Source: Capsicum annuum (lineage: Eukaryota; Streptophyta; Magnoliopsida; Solanales; Solanaceae). From it: a stretch of 64,000 bases of DNA. The stretch covers positions 94,861,364 to 94,925,363 of the forward strand of contig NC_061115.1 of NCBI RefSeq assembly GCF_002878395.1, given 5' to 3'. Under the pieces are notes generated by a model. That model was not told the DNA's origin. It did no database searches and saw nothing but the letters and a program-made list of their open reading frames with translations. Below are positions 1 to 11,267 of this stretch, piece after piece; positions within the stretch are counted from its first letter, which is position 1; the number at the start of each line of letters is the position of its first letter. Both the position numbers and the translations under genes were made by a program.

Positions 1-283
1 GACTGGTATTGAAGGTTGACATTCACGTATGTAAAGCATACTCTATACTATATCTTTGGCATGAAAGTGAACAATTGTTCTATTAAGAAAGTTTCCAAAG
101 TTATTCAGTAACATGTGATCCATAATGGTTTTGTATGATGTACTACGTTACCAGTGAACTTGTTTTCACCCTACAAGATGTCAAGACATTCCAATACTTA
201 CTTGTTTTCCAAATCTTACATTTTTATTGCACTAATGAATGTCAGAAGTATCCGGTTAATCAAACAAGATCCATGTGCTATTA

Positions 284-403
284 ATGACTGCAAAACATTT
301 CATTGATATACCAATAAGCTCCTACTTCATTGTTGTGGCATTGATGACTCCAAAACACTTCATTGATGTGCCAATAAGTTCTTACTTCATTGTTATTGCA
401 TTG
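284..403. repeat. Two tandem 60-bp units in LTR-alpha
   Basis: Units 284-343 and 344-403 both start ATGACTSCAAAACAYTTCAT and differ at few positions. Because 60 is a multiple of three the repeat stays open in one frame, which creates a spurious small reading frame. Confidence 0.85.
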
Positions 404-524
404 ATGGTCTATTATATGTCTCTTATTGATGTATCATTGTTTCAAAGTATCAAAAATGCAGTGCAGACAAAAATAACAATCTCAAAGATTAATTGAACTA
501 AGTGATGGAAGTTCTCTCTTATCA

Positions 525-630
525 GGTGGTATCCCAGGGGCATAAGCCTATTATTGATCGATTCCTATTTATTTCTTTATGGGTGGTATCCCAGGGGCAT
601 AATCCTATCATGGGTCGATCCCAATTGATA
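525..630. repeat. Imperfect tandem pair, about 57-bp period
   Basis: GGTGGTATCCCAGGGGCATA occurs at 525 and again at 582. The second unit diverges after about 45 bp. It lies within LTR-alpha. Confidence 0.8.
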
Positions 631-1325
631 TGTACTGGAGGTAGCCTAATGGTCACAGTAAAGTACAGTAATGATTACAAAGATGATAAGAACGAAGGTA
701 AAGTGATTGAATAAATACAATGTACAGGTTCTCACAAGTTCTAGTAAGTGTAGTCCACTCCTATTATAATTTATTCACTTGTTTCTTATTTCTATTGAGC
801 TCCTATATTTCTACAGCTTTACATACTCAGTACATATTTCGTACTGACGTCCCCCACGGGGGACCTATATTTCATGCTGTAGGCACAGGTACCTCAGCTC
901 ATACACCACACAAGTAGGAGCCAGGATATCCAGCTACTTTTGGTGAGCTCCAGTTTGCTTCGGTGCTTTCCGTGTCATATCTAGTTACTTTTGGTATTGT
1001 ATAGAAGCTAGTTATATGGAAGGGTGTGTCCCGACCTTAGTTAAACTTTGTGTATTGTCTAGAGGATTTGTAGACCTAATGTACAGTCAAGGTGGTGTTT
1101 TGTTAATAGACATGATGGCTCCAACGGCCAAGTATTGTATATACATATATATATGTGTGCTCGAGCTTATACAGGTGATTATTTCCTTTTATATGCAACA
1201 TGATGCTGTCCGAATTTTGGGTTGTCATAGAGGTATACATGGGAAGTATAAGGTTATGAGCTAGTTCTCCCGGACCTCCTCGGTTACGGGTGCCAGTCTG
1301 ACCCAATAGGATTTGAGGTGTGACA

Positions 1326-2412
1326 GATGGGGTCTCACCCGTTAGTTAGGACTGGATCCCTAAAATCAATGTCTAAGTTCCAGAACTATGTAGCCAGTGT
1401 AGGTTTTGAGATGTCACCTGTTAGATTGGACTAACATACTCAGGAATGACCCGCTAGCTTAGGACTACTCTCAGGGGTCACTCGTTAGTTAGGACTAACT
1501 CCACAGCAGTTGTTAGTACTCATGACACAGTGCTAACACCTTTCTAATTGGGGTTACAGATTGGACCCTAACTCAGTTATCTTATCTTATTTGGAGCATG
1601 TTGGTTAAATGATTACCTCCCATAATTTTAGTGTTAGTCTTCAGTATAGAACTCATTTCATTTTATAGGATTAGGACTGTCAGACACAGTCAATCAGTAT
1701 CAACAAATCAGTTATTAGTAACTTCAGATATCAGTTTCTCAGTTATCAAAAACTAAGTGCTCAGCTTCAAAAAAGCTCAGCTATAGTATACATATATGCA
1801 CAATATTACATATTTAGTATTTATAGTAGTTTCAGTTATCCATATACTCCCATATTCAATTATTCTATATCATTTAGTTAGTTACTATTCATGCATATAA
1901 ACCTTTTACATTTAGACTTACCTCATATAGTATACCACTATATTCCAAGTAACGACGCATACTCTTTCTTCGTGCTATGATGTCTCATATCATTGGTTTG
2001 GATGCTCAGGTTCCCAATTTTACTTAGACAGATCCAGCCAGTAGTCACAAATTTAGTAGTAAGTCTTCATCTATAGAGGATAGGCTTTTATTTGAGTATT
2101 TCAGTTTATCAGTAGTTCAATAATTGGAGTTAGTTGGGGGTTGTCCCATCAACTCCACTTTTTAGACAATTCAGTTAAAGACTTTCAGACTAGACTAGTT
2201 CAGACAATGTATAGTTTTCATATGTTTTATAAAATGTTACATTTTTATTAGTATTTCAAATGTTTTGAACCTTATGGTAATTCATCCCATTCTGAATTAT
2301 ATATAGTATTATTTTTCATTGCTCACAGCAGATATTAGTCATGCTTTAGTTTGTGGTTTTTCGGGGTCATAAGCACCGTGTAAAAACTTGAGGGTAGTCT
2401 CAGGTCGTTACA
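1326..2412 (+). mobile_element. Gypsy-type LTR fragment (LTR-beta)
   Basis: A second LTR-like stretch directly follows LTR-alpha and ends in CAGGTCGTTACA at 2401-2412. Its middle has the pattern of Solanaceae gypsy LTRs: repeated CCGTTAGTTAGGACT-type phrases at 1337-1500 and a late GTTGGGGGTTGTCCCATCAA at about 2130-2150. No coding capacity is seen. The abutment of two LTR ends without internal sequence suggests LTR-LTR recombination or truncation. The right limit is where similarity to the 39.9-kb LTR begins. Confidence 0.5.
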
Positions 2413-2420
2413 ATAAGGGA

Positions 2421-2540
2421 GGCAACCCCTTTATACCGGTGGACTAAAGCAGGTGGAGCCCCTATAGAATGGTAGAATAAGGTAGGTGATGCCCCTTTCG
2501 TTCCCATGGTCTATAGCAGGCATCGGCCACTCTCTTTCCA
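2421..2540. repeat. Degenerate 33-34-bp tandem array in LTR-A/B U3
   Basis: About three units starting at 2421, 2453 and 2486, each with a G-rich head, CCCCT and a TGG core. It aligns to the cleaner four-unit array at 39962-40103 in the solo copy. Units here are 32-34 bp long, so the phase has drifted. Confidence 0.7.
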
Positions 2541-2580
2541 CATGGCCAATTTGCCTCTACTACAAATTCATGATTTTAAA

Positions 2581-3338
2581 CACTTTGTAATTACTTTTGG
2601 ATGTTTTTGTACTTGGAGAGCGGATGATCAACACTTTTTTTAGAGTTTATTTCTCTTTTCCTAAGTTTATAATGGATTTAATGATGTATTCAAATACTTT
2701 GATTATGATTATGTCTATTAGTGGCTAAACGCCCTCTTTTCAGGGTTAAAGCCAAGAACATGACTATGATTACTATGAATTTATTTGGTTTTATTTATTT
2801 ATCATATTTGGTTGTTTGTTTACCCTTGTTATCATTATTTTAAGGATTCACAACACTTAGAATACATATATTATTGACCCTGTGGTCTCGAAAGGGGGAA
2901 TACGAATTAGAATATGGGGGTAAATAGAGTAAAGTTCTTATTCCTTTATAAAATAGGGTATTTGAATTTACATCTAGGATAGGGATATACCTAGAAGCCT
3001 TACTTGGTTCACTACAGGATGAAATATAAATGTGTTTATCTTAGTTCTCATATCCTTACTCAACGATGTAATTATAGGCCTAAGTTAGATCGATGGTTAG
3101 AGGTCGGGAGACCATGATCATAAAATCAACTCCGTGAATCAACAACCAAGATAAGTAACTTAACCAATGAAGTTAAATAGCATAGCATGATTGTTCGTAG
3201 TGCTTTAGCCCTAGGTTTTCATCCATTAATTGTTTAAAGTCTTTACTTTTAAACACTGTTTAATTTACTTTTACTTTTACAAACCTTTAACACTTTGTAA
3301 TTACTTTTGGACGTATTTGTACTTGGAGAGGGGCTGCT
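2581..3338. repeat. Start of a 710-bp tandem duplication inside LTR-A/B
   Basis: CACTTTGTAATTACTTTTGG occurs at 2581 and again at 3291. The first copy runs 2581-3290 and covers most of the R/U5-like part. The second copy runs 3291-3338, is interrupted by W, and continues at 12650 to about 13290. The junction shows a short TTTAA-type microhomology (2576-2580 and 3286-3290). Confidence 0.8.
3334..3338. other. Target-site duplication of W (CTGCT)
   Basis: CTGCT at 3334-3338 is repeated exactly at 12650-12654, just outside the two LTR ends of W. Joining the flanks rebuilds the AGGGGCTGCTCAACAC stretch that matches the related LTR copies at 2626 and 40210. Confidence 0.92.
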
Positions 3339-4693
3339 TGATGAGTGGTGATTTTACCACTTATTTTCATCAAATATTTATGCAGGCTACCTTGTTTGGT
3401 ATAAGAAACTGAGACATTATCATGATATAAATACACTAATATCCACATTTTGCAGGTATATAGTTGAGAAGGTGAAAAGATGTGGATTTGAGCTAAAAAT
3501 GGATCAAATAGAAGCAAAAGGAGTGCAGCTGGAGACCTAGAGTAGTTGAGCCACAGTTACCACTACCATAGTCCTCAGGCCGCATTCATGGTAAGTCACA
3601 AAGGTTAAGAAAATACGATCGGAGAACATAACCGCAGTCATGTTGGCCGTAATCGCAAACAACCTCACGCGATCATGAATAAGCGGGAGTATGACCCAGG
3701 GAAGTTTTGTAATTTTTCTTGGACGAAACCCAAATCTTATATAGGCAAAAGCCCTTTCTTCTTTAGGGATTGCTTATCTCATAGATATTTTTGAATTTAA
3801 AGCAAGAAACCCTAATTGGGAAATTTGTAACTAATTGTGGAGGCTTAATTTCTTAGTTTTTCTTGAAGAATGAATACTTTCGATAATCCTTATTGTATAA
3901 CTTTCTTTACCTTCTTCATGAGTAGATAAGTAAATTAGTCTTGGAGTTATGTTGAACTAAAGTGTAGTTTTGTGTGGGTGTTGTTGTGTTTCCATGATTG
4001 CTAGTTGTTGAGTATGGATTCCACCATTGCTTGAATTTATGAGTTGGAATTTATGGGTGAAAACCCCAAATCTCCAAATGGTTTTAATGGGTGAAAACCC
4101 CAAACTTGGAAAACCCATAACATCCATGAAAGAGGGTTATAAGGGGATAAGACAATGGTGGATAATTGAGCCTATGGTTTATTACCTTTTGAAATCTTAG
4201 AAATAAGAGTATTTGGAGTGTAAGTCATGTGAAGAGCATCATCCTAGAAATAGGGATGTTTGATTGAGGTTTTGGGTGATTACGAATTGCATACTTGTTT
4301 GGTGCTTGAAAGACCCAAACGGGTGAAATCATTGTGGTTTTATTGAAAGATTGACCACAATGAATTTTGACCTAGCCTATCCTTTATTTAAAAACTAAGA
4401 TTCATGTTAAACCATCATCTGCCCACGCGCCTTACCTTTAGGTAGAAATAATCCCAAGATCTCCTCAAATCTTGGTTTTAAATCAAAAAGTGTCAAATAC
4501 GCATTTTTAATCAAAAATTGTTACAATCAAATTCCCTCATTTTATTTTACATGTCGTGTACCTTTTAGTAATTAGATCACCCATAGGACTTGAAATTTAT
4601 AATTCGCTCCTTGTGGATTCGCTCCCAACTCGAGTTGGGTTTTTGACAACAACTACCTCACCCCTTAAGAATGGGAGTGAGTTAAGCATTATC
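3339..4693 (+). repeat. 5' LTR of W
   Basis: 1355 bp. It aligns over nearly its whole length with 11268-12649 (1382 bp), with many substitutions and at least three length differences. One is an extra ~40 bp near 12020 in the 3' copy, and another is an extra ~35 bp near 3805 in the 5' copy. It carries a CG-rich word patch (about 3555-3680) and a TATA box. Confidence 0.88.
3738..3744 (+). promoter_or_regulatory. TATA box of W 5' LTR
   Basis: TATATAG lies 60 to 180 bp downstream of the CG-rich patch (CGATCGG, GTAATCGC, ACGCGATC words at 3616-3675). The equivalent box in the 3' LTR is at 11665-11671. Position and spacing are conserved between both LTRs. Confidence 0.6.
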
Positions 4694-4697
4694 AAAA

Positions 4698-4715
4698 TGA
4701 CGCCATTGTCGGGGA
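4698..4715 (+). other. Primer-binding site of W (tRNA-Asp type)
   Basis: TGACGCCATTGTCGGGGA starts four bases after the LTR end. It matches the TGGCGCCGTTGCCGGGGA site used by Athila elements (complement of tRNA-Asp 3' end) except for three substitutions. Confidence 0.8.
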
Positions 4716-4853
4716 GTGGAATATAGATTTTACTTGTGCCTTGTGATTCTTACTTGGGAATAACAGGGTGGTATAATTTACTTTATTTTTTGTTTTTAAA
4801 TATTTCTAGGTGATCTAAGTATTAATAGAACAGTGAGTGATAACTCAAGCAAT

Positions 4854-6410
4854 ATGGATCTCTTTGATGGTCCTCTAGATGATGAGGGCTAACTAAATGG
4901 AATAGGACAAACAAGTGCAATCCGTATCCCACCAACTAATGGGAACGGAGTCTTCCATGTGACTAGCGTCATGCTTCACATGTTGAAAATCAAAGGATTG
5001 TACGGGGGTCAAGCCTTTGAGGACCCAAATATTGATTTGAAGAATTTTGTGGAAGTATGTGCGCCATTCAATATAGGACACAAATTACTCAAGAATCCAT
5101 TTGACTTTGCCTCTTTCCGTTCTCACTAATGGGCAAGGCAGTGTTATGAATCCGCTCACTTCCACCCAAGTCAATTATATCTTGGGATGATCTTACTGTG
5201 GTGTTTTTTGATAGATTCTTCCCACCATCTAAAATGCTTCAAAAGTAGGATGAGATTGTGAATTTTTGGCAAATGAATGGAGAGCCGTTGTTTGAAGCTT
5301 GGGAATGATTTAATGGAAAATTGGCCCAATTCCCAAATCATGAAGTCCCAGAGAAAATTCTTCTTGAGATCTTCTATCGTACCTTTGATCCAATAAACAA
5401 AATGGTGGTGGATAATGTGGCTGGTGGCTCCGTAGTGAAGATGCACCACCATGCAGCCTTTCTATTGATAGAAAAACCGAGATTGGCATACTTGGGATAC
5501 CGAAGTTCCAAAGATCCCTCCCACTACTTCCATGGTTGATAATGAATAAAGAAATCAAAATAAAGAGAAGGATAAGACCATTGCAAAAATGATGACCCAA
5601 CTTGAACTCTTGATAAAGCATGTTATGGGTGCACCTGTTAAAGTGGTAAAGACCGTAGCATCAAAATCTTATGAAGATAATAAATAAGCAAAGAAGTTGG
5701 ATAAGGAAATCCAATATTTGGCTAACTACTTGGGGGGTTCCCGCGCCGCCTATCAAAGGCAAGGTGTGAATCAAGGTTGGATTGACCTCAAGTGGGATAG
5801 AGATTTGAGAGACAGGGAGCATAATTATGACCATTATGTTCCCCTTATGATCAAGATAAGACCAAAGATGTGCTAGAAAGAATATTAAATGGAGTGAAAG
5901 GTACGAACAAAATGGTCCGTGAGTTGAAAGGTAACTTCTCTCAACTATCTCAAATCGTGGTGTCTCACTCTGCTTCTATCAAGCAATTGGAACCCTAAAT
6001 TGTGAAAATATCCAAGCAACTAAATGCTAGGCCTAGAGGTAGACTCCCTTGTGACATAATTGCTAATCCAAAGAATGATTCTCAAGTCCTAGCAATTGTC
6101 ACAAGAGTGGAAAGATACTTAATGAACCCTCTAAATAAGACTTAAGTGAGAAAATGTCCAAAGCTAAAGCAAATGAGGTGTTACCTCAAAGTCAAGAAGA
6201 AAATGATGAGAACGAAATCAATAAAAGTGATGAAGAAGTGGTTGAGATTAAAAAACCACAAAGTGAAGCAAGTCCCACAACCCAAGTTCTTCCCCTATTC
6301 CCTCAATGATTGCATAAAAAAAGAAGGTGACAAATTAAGGAAGTTCATGGCAAAACTTAGCAATTTATCAATAAATATCCCATTGATCGAGGCAATCCAA
6401 TAGATCTCGG
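4854..6410 (+). pseudogene. gag of W, broken
   Basis: Starts at ATG 4854 (MDLFDGPLDDEG then a stop). Pieces of the capsid-type retrotransposon gag domain follow: HMLKIKGLYGGQAFEDPNID at about 4978-5040 and DLTVVFFDRFFPPSKML at 5190-5240. An unbroken stretch at 5321-5539 (FPNHEVPEKILLEIFYRTFD) and a lysine-rich tail up to the protease boundary complete it. In-frame stops and shifts occur throughout, for example at 4890, 5129 and 5248. The product would have formed the particle that packages element RNA. The domain order and PBS type both fit the Athila lineage and the gag of element Y. Confidence 0.75.
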
Positions 6411-6440
6411 GATACGCTATGTTAATGAAAAAAGTTAATA

Positions 6441-6930
6441 TTCAAAAAGAAACTTATTGAAGGTGACACCATTGAGGTCACTCTTGGGTGTAGTGCTATC
6501 ATGGATAGTAAGTAAGGTTGTGAAAAAGAACGATAACCCTAGAGCATTCACCATTCCTTGTACAATTGGGATGCATGAGTTTGAAAAATCTCTGTGACGT
6601 TGGTTTGAGCTTCAACTTAATTCCTTTTGTCATATACAAGAAACTCGGATTGGATTCCTCTACACCGACGTCTATGCAACTTTTAATGGTAGATCGGTGC
6701 ATCAAAAGGCTCGTGGGAATTTGTTTGATGTCCTTGTTAAAGTGGACAAGTTTATACTTTTGACCGAATTCGTGGTATTGTATTGTGTAATGGACCAAGA
6801 GGTACCTCTCATCCTTGGTCGTCCTTTTTTAACCACTAAAAGGGCCATTACCAATTTAGAGATGGGGAAAATAAAGTTTAGGGTGCAAGAGGATGAGGTC
6901 TCTTTCAAAATTTGCAAGACAAAAAAATAA
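6441..6930 (+). pseudogene. Aspartic protease of W, broken
   Basis: Retropepsin-like domain. The active-site region reads CDVGLSFNLIPFVIYKKLGL from about 6593; the D is at 6596-6598, and the usual D-L/S/T-G-A-S has become DVGLS. The flap and C-terminal hallmark LILGRPFLTTKRAI follows at about 6810-6845 in another frame, so at least one frameshift separates the halves. The protein would cleave the gag-pol polyprotein. No reverse transcriptase follows, which is abnormal for a gag-pol element. Confidence 0.75.
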
Positions 6931-8208
6931 ACTGCGAAGCTTTAAGTGGTATCTGTGGTGGATGTTGAAAGTGAGAAGGTGAACGAGGGGGGGCTTGATG
7001 ACCTACCTTGAGTGTTGGAGAATAAAGACATCGTACCATGATAATAACTAAGGTTCTATGTGGGAGGTAACCCACAAATGCCACAAAAGTGACTCATATC
7101 CTTTTTGTCATATTTCTGTAGTATAAATGTTAGATTTTTCATATGAATAACTCATGCATTTATGGCACTATGGAGTTCATTGGGTGAGCTTAGAAAGGTG
7201 GAGGTGTGCAATTTTGTATTGAAAACTGAACAGGGGAAAAGTTGGTAAAAATTGAGCATAGAGTTGAACAGGGGAAACAGAGGAGTAGAACTGCTCTCAG
7301 TTACTGAGATTGTAGTCCCCAAGCACAATTGCGTTCACCCACATGTCCCTGATTGCAGCCACCAAACCGCGGTCACGGTTACTTCAGCCACTTAATCCCT
7401 AATTTCCTCATTTCACTCGCACTCTCTTCCATGATTGTACTCTCTAATTTGGGATAGATTCTGGCCAAATTTATGAGCTCTCCAATAGAATCCCTCTTGC
7501 ATCACAACACTGATAGGTATCATGAATCCATTCTTTTATTTTTATTAAAAATAGGCCCTAGAATACATGATTAAGAGAGGGCCTAAATTTTTTATTGTTA
7601 TGATTTCCATGTTGTCATACTTAATGTTGGTTTGGTGTTCACTGATTGAATAAGGTATGCACACAAGTGGGGAAATATTGATTACCCAATAATGTTTGAA
7701 AAACATAGAAAATAAGATGTGCCCACCAAGTGTTTGACACTTTTCCCAAATGAACTTTCAATAGTGATATTTGCATTCGAAACGGCACATTCAAACACTT
7801 ATTTGCATTGTTCAATTGGTTTTTATGTGAATCCATATTGTAGATCATGCTAGTAGCCTAATAAGTTAGAAGAGATTAGAACATGGAGAGCTGGCATGAA
7901 ACCATCCTCCGGTATCATAACCATGGTCTCGGTCTACGATTACGGTAACGCGATCATAGTCATGTCGTACGATCGCGGTAACCGTGGCCTCTTCCCTGCC
8001 ATGCAAAAAATCCTACACTACTAAATTTTTATCCTAGCTTCATCAATCACCTTTTCCAATGATCTTTAGTGCATAATGAAGTACAATTGATATAATGTAT
8101 ACCTAGTGTTTTCAGTACAACCTCATGGACAAGTATGATCACATCTGATTCATGGTACCCAAGTGCCACACTCACTACTTCAGTGATATTTTAAGGATAA
8201 AGCTTCTC
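6931..8208 (+). other. Non-coding spacer of W
   Basis: No credible ORF. GTGGGAGGTAACCCAC at 7060-7075 resembles GCATGGGAGGCAACC at 51508-51522, which follows integrase in element Y, so it marks the post-integrase region and the pol deletion point. Two patches, about 7310-7400 and 7915-7990, repeat the CG-rich words of the W LTR (ACCGCGGTCACGG, GCGATCATAG, GATCGCGGTAACCG). Confidence 0.6.
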
Positions 8209-9173
8209 TCAAAAAGAGGTATTTTCTTGGAGAATATGCCGAAGAGACTTTTGGCATTTCATGACAAACTTGAAGCCACAAGGTGGTAGTACTTTTCCTT
8301 GGATACCTATGTTGCAGATGAACAATGGGTGTGTGAATTTTATGCCAACATCATTGAAATGTCCTTCTCGGACCCATTCAATATGATAATTAAGATTCGG
8401 GGAAAATCGGTGAAAGCTGAGACTAAGAAAATCAATGATGTTCGTGGGATCCAACATACAGACATGGGTGAATTTAAAGGAAAGGGGTGTAAGATGGTAA
8501 GTTGGTTGGCACAATGGTTATGCCACGAAAAGGAAGTCTCATGGGAAATGACTAAAAGTAATATCTCCATGAACAAATTTACTTTCGAGGCTCAAACATG
8601 GTTGAACATTATTTGTAGCCGATTCTCTCCTTGCACCCATATAACAGCAACCCAGATCTGCGTGCTCGAATGGCTGCTTTTATTCTAGATGGCATCCCTT
8701 TGGATATTGGTCAGCTTGTGGTTAATGAAATGGATCACTTCAAAGACCAAGGTGGTACGCATCTCTTCTTCCCTTCTTTAATTACAAAGCTTTGCAAGAG
8801 AGTGGGGTTTGAAGAGTATGTTAGTGATATATGGGTGTGTCCTGGTGCTTCCATATACCACTTACGGATTCAAGGAGAGGGTGCACCTATAAAAGGAAAG
8901 AAGCAAAAGATCAACTTAGAAAAGTTGGAATATATTGAGTCTGAGTCTCATAGGACGACCACTATCGGACTTCTTGAGGAAATTAGAGTTGATATTGCAT
9001 CAATCAAGGAGTTTGTGTCTAGTTTCCCTTATGTACCGGGAGAGCCTTCCACCACCCATCATTTATATGTGGCACGTTTCGATTATGAGAAGTACAGAGA
9101 GGACCAAAAAAAGCAAGAAGCTTCCATTTATAATCTTGAGAAAGCCTACTCCTCTTTGATGCAGTCACACTAA
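8209..9173 (+). pseudogene. Extra ORF of W: PF20167-type plant transposon protein
   Basis: About 320 codons. One frame runs 8209-8640 (WVCEFYANIIEM at 8326-8361, IKIRGKSVK at about 8388, WLNIICSRF at about 8601), with an in-frame TAG at 8287. It then shifts near 8640 into a frame open to 9173 (DLRARMAAFILDGIPLDIGQ, LFFPSLITKLCKRVGF, then a charged tail). The order V/W-EFYAN, VRGK, W..L...F.P..H, RA..A..L, FPSLIT.LC is how I recognise the 'putative plant transposon protein' domain (Pfam PF20167), whose biochemical role is unknown. It lies between the integrase position and the 3' LTR, where Athila elements keep their env-like ORF. I see no signal peptide or membrane segment, so an envelope role is not supported. 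Confidence 0.7.
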
Positions 9174-11230
9174 GACCTCTAGATTGCATATAAAAAAATG
9201 GTTACAATAGAGAAGAAGAGGGATGCACTTTTTATCAAGATGTAGAAGGGGGTGAAGGGCCTATAGAAGGTCCTAAAACCCTGAGATAGACTTCATTCAT
9301 CTTAGGTGTAGAGTAATGATGAGGCCCTAGTCGAGTGGACTGATCTTGAGAAGAATGGTGATGATGCAGCATCCAAGATTGAAAGCATCCCTTGATGCGG
9401 TTTCAGGGAGCACCCTTATCTCTTTCTTCTTTGATTATTTATGCATTGGGGACACTGCTGCTTTTTCAACTGGGGGTGTCTCCTTATTCATTTGATTTGG
9501 GTCTATATTATTGATACTGCTGCATACTTTTCTAATCTTTTGGACGATTCTTATTTTTATTTGGATTGTAATATTCGGGTATTTTGATGGTTCCCATATT
9601 TGGATAGATTAATTACTCTATTCTTACTTTGTTACTTTAGTTTAGTTTTAATCGATGAGTTTTTTCCTATGATAGATTAAGTAACGACGTTCTTAAGGAG
9701 AAAGGATTATTGTTGGGTTTTTATCCATGGATGCAGGGAAAGTCTGAGTATCCATGGCATCAGGGTCATATATCCAAGAAAAGTCTAAGTACCTCTGGCA
9801 TTTATGAATTGGTATCACATTCATACCCATTGGCGAGTCTGAGTAGCCATGTGGATAGTCCTCTCGTATTAAAGCTATAATATGAGACATTAACTTAGGT
9901 TGTTTCCATGATTATCAAATTATGTATGGTGCAGCTGCAAAACAAATTACCCTCTCCCTCTAAAAATTTTGCGAAATTCGAGGGCATGGATGTGAGTAAC
10001 CTTATGATAAAACTTTTCTCTTTCTTTTACTCCAAAAATTGAATTTGGAAGAATAGTGAATACTCCATCTTTGTCTCGAACGGGAGGAACAATTGATCCC
10101 CTTTGACGAGATTCGTATTCCATGTGTGTGAGCTTTATTATCTACGTATCATGATTACTTGTACCATCTAGAACTTTCCCCATTAGTCTTTCAAAGCTAA
10201 ATTTTTACTGTGCTTGGTTGGAAAATGATCATAGGCCATTTTGTGACATTGGAATCTCACTTAAGCCTAAAAATCCTACCAATACATAGGAGTTACCCCT
10301 AGTCACCCTTTTTGAGCCTTTGGACTTTTCTTTGGCAAATACATTACAAACCATGACCCTTATATTTGTCCTCTTTTGAACCCTACTCTCATTGAACATA
10401 AGAATACAAGTTGAGGCTAAAATCCTAAGTTGGGGGTGATGGAAATTTAAAGAGATGTAGTTAGGCCATGAATTGATAAGAAGTAGCCTACGAGCTTAGG
10501 CTAATAAAGAATTTTGATTTGAAAAAAGAAAAGATCCCACAAAGGTAAGAAAGGCATTATCTATGCATTAAAAAAAAAGGGAAAAGTGGGAAAACCCAGA
10601 AATGGCAAAATAAGCAAAATAGTAAAAGGAAAAGAAGTAGCCCAATAGCAAAAAGAGAAAAGAGTATGATGTAGAAGTTCAAGTAGGGTTTATCCCTATT
10701 GTCCTAAGTTGATATTCTACCCTACCCTAAACCTACATTACAAGCTCAAAAAGTCCTTTGTGACTCCCAACCAAGTGCGGTCATTGTAGTGGCGATTGAA
10801 AATAGGGGCAAGCCTATGGCATGGTACTTGTTAACATAGAGAATTTCTTAAGAGAGAGAGAGTGTTTTCACTTAAAATTCCTTGTTGCATGATTAGTAAC
10901 TAGGTGTGTGAAATATTTTTTCTTGTGAGGAGGCATGTGAAAAAGTTGAGGTGGGTGATTTTTTCATCTTCTACAGAATAAGATAAAAAGAAGTATAACA
11001 TGGTTGTAGACAACAAGTGAGTCATTTCTAATGTGTTAGTGGTTGTTACATGGTTGTTACCCAAAGTCTAATGAATCTTTAAAATATTCCCTTTTATTTA
11101 GGGGTGTAGTTTAAACTATTTTTCCTATGAGCAAAGAGCTTTTTGTTGTAGCAATCAAGTTTAAGTCACCATGATCATTGGGTGATAGAATGAGGGCATA
11201 CTTATGGTATTGTCTCATAAAAAAAATATG
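9174..11230 (+). other. Non-coding 3' region of W
   Basis: Long stretch without a credible gene. It contains the phrase GCATTGGGGACACTGCTGC at about 9443, like the post-ORF region of plant Athila-type elements, and an A-rich purine tract at about 10500-10680. A GAGAGAGAGAG run lies at about 10852-10861. Confidence 0.6.
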
Positions 11231-11267
11231 TTGCTTGAGGACAAGCAAAGTTTTAAGTTAGATGTGT
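11231..11267 (+). other. Polypurine-tract region of W
   Basis: TTGCTTGAGGACAAGCAAAG followed by a TTTTAAG stretch immediately precedes the 3' LTR. The same TGCTTGAGGACAAGCAA phrase precedes the 3' LTR of Y at 52771. It is the expected plus-strand priming region, although a clean purine run is no longer present. Confidence 0.6.

Larger units (their letters stand above)
1..1325 (+). mobile_element. Gypsy-type LTR fragment, 3' part (LTR-alpha)
   Basis: Non-coding sequence ending in GGTGTGACA at 1317-1325, the CA end expected of an LTR, after a stretch with the style of Solanaceae Ty3/gypsy LTRs (CCTCCTCGGTTACGGGTGCC, then CCCAATAGG). The left end lies outside the window, so no TG start is seen. 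Short reading frames here (around 275-496 and 1016-1264) match no protein I know and fall inside LTR-like DNA, so I do not call genes. Family assignment is from recognition of the sequence style, not a search. Confidence 0.5.
2413..3338 (+). mobile_element. Athila-like LTR-A/B, left part (5' truncated, split by W)
   Basis: From about 2413 this matches the solo LTR at 39346-41039, starting at position 39954 or so of that copy; the first ~0.6 kb of the LTR is missing. It contains a shortened 34-bp array, a damaged TATA region (the solo copy has TATAAATAG; here CTACAAATT), and an internal tandem duplication. It is cut at 3338 by element W and resumes at 12650. Confidence 0.75.

Noticed and set aside
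275..496. 73-codon frame with repeated KHFIDIPISSYFIV-like text
   Set aside because: It is produced by a 60-bp tandem duplication in LTR DNA.
8209..9173. Envelope gene in element W
   Set aside because: Position fits env-like ORFs, but no signal peptide, membrane anchor or furin-like site is seen, and the text fits PF20167 better.
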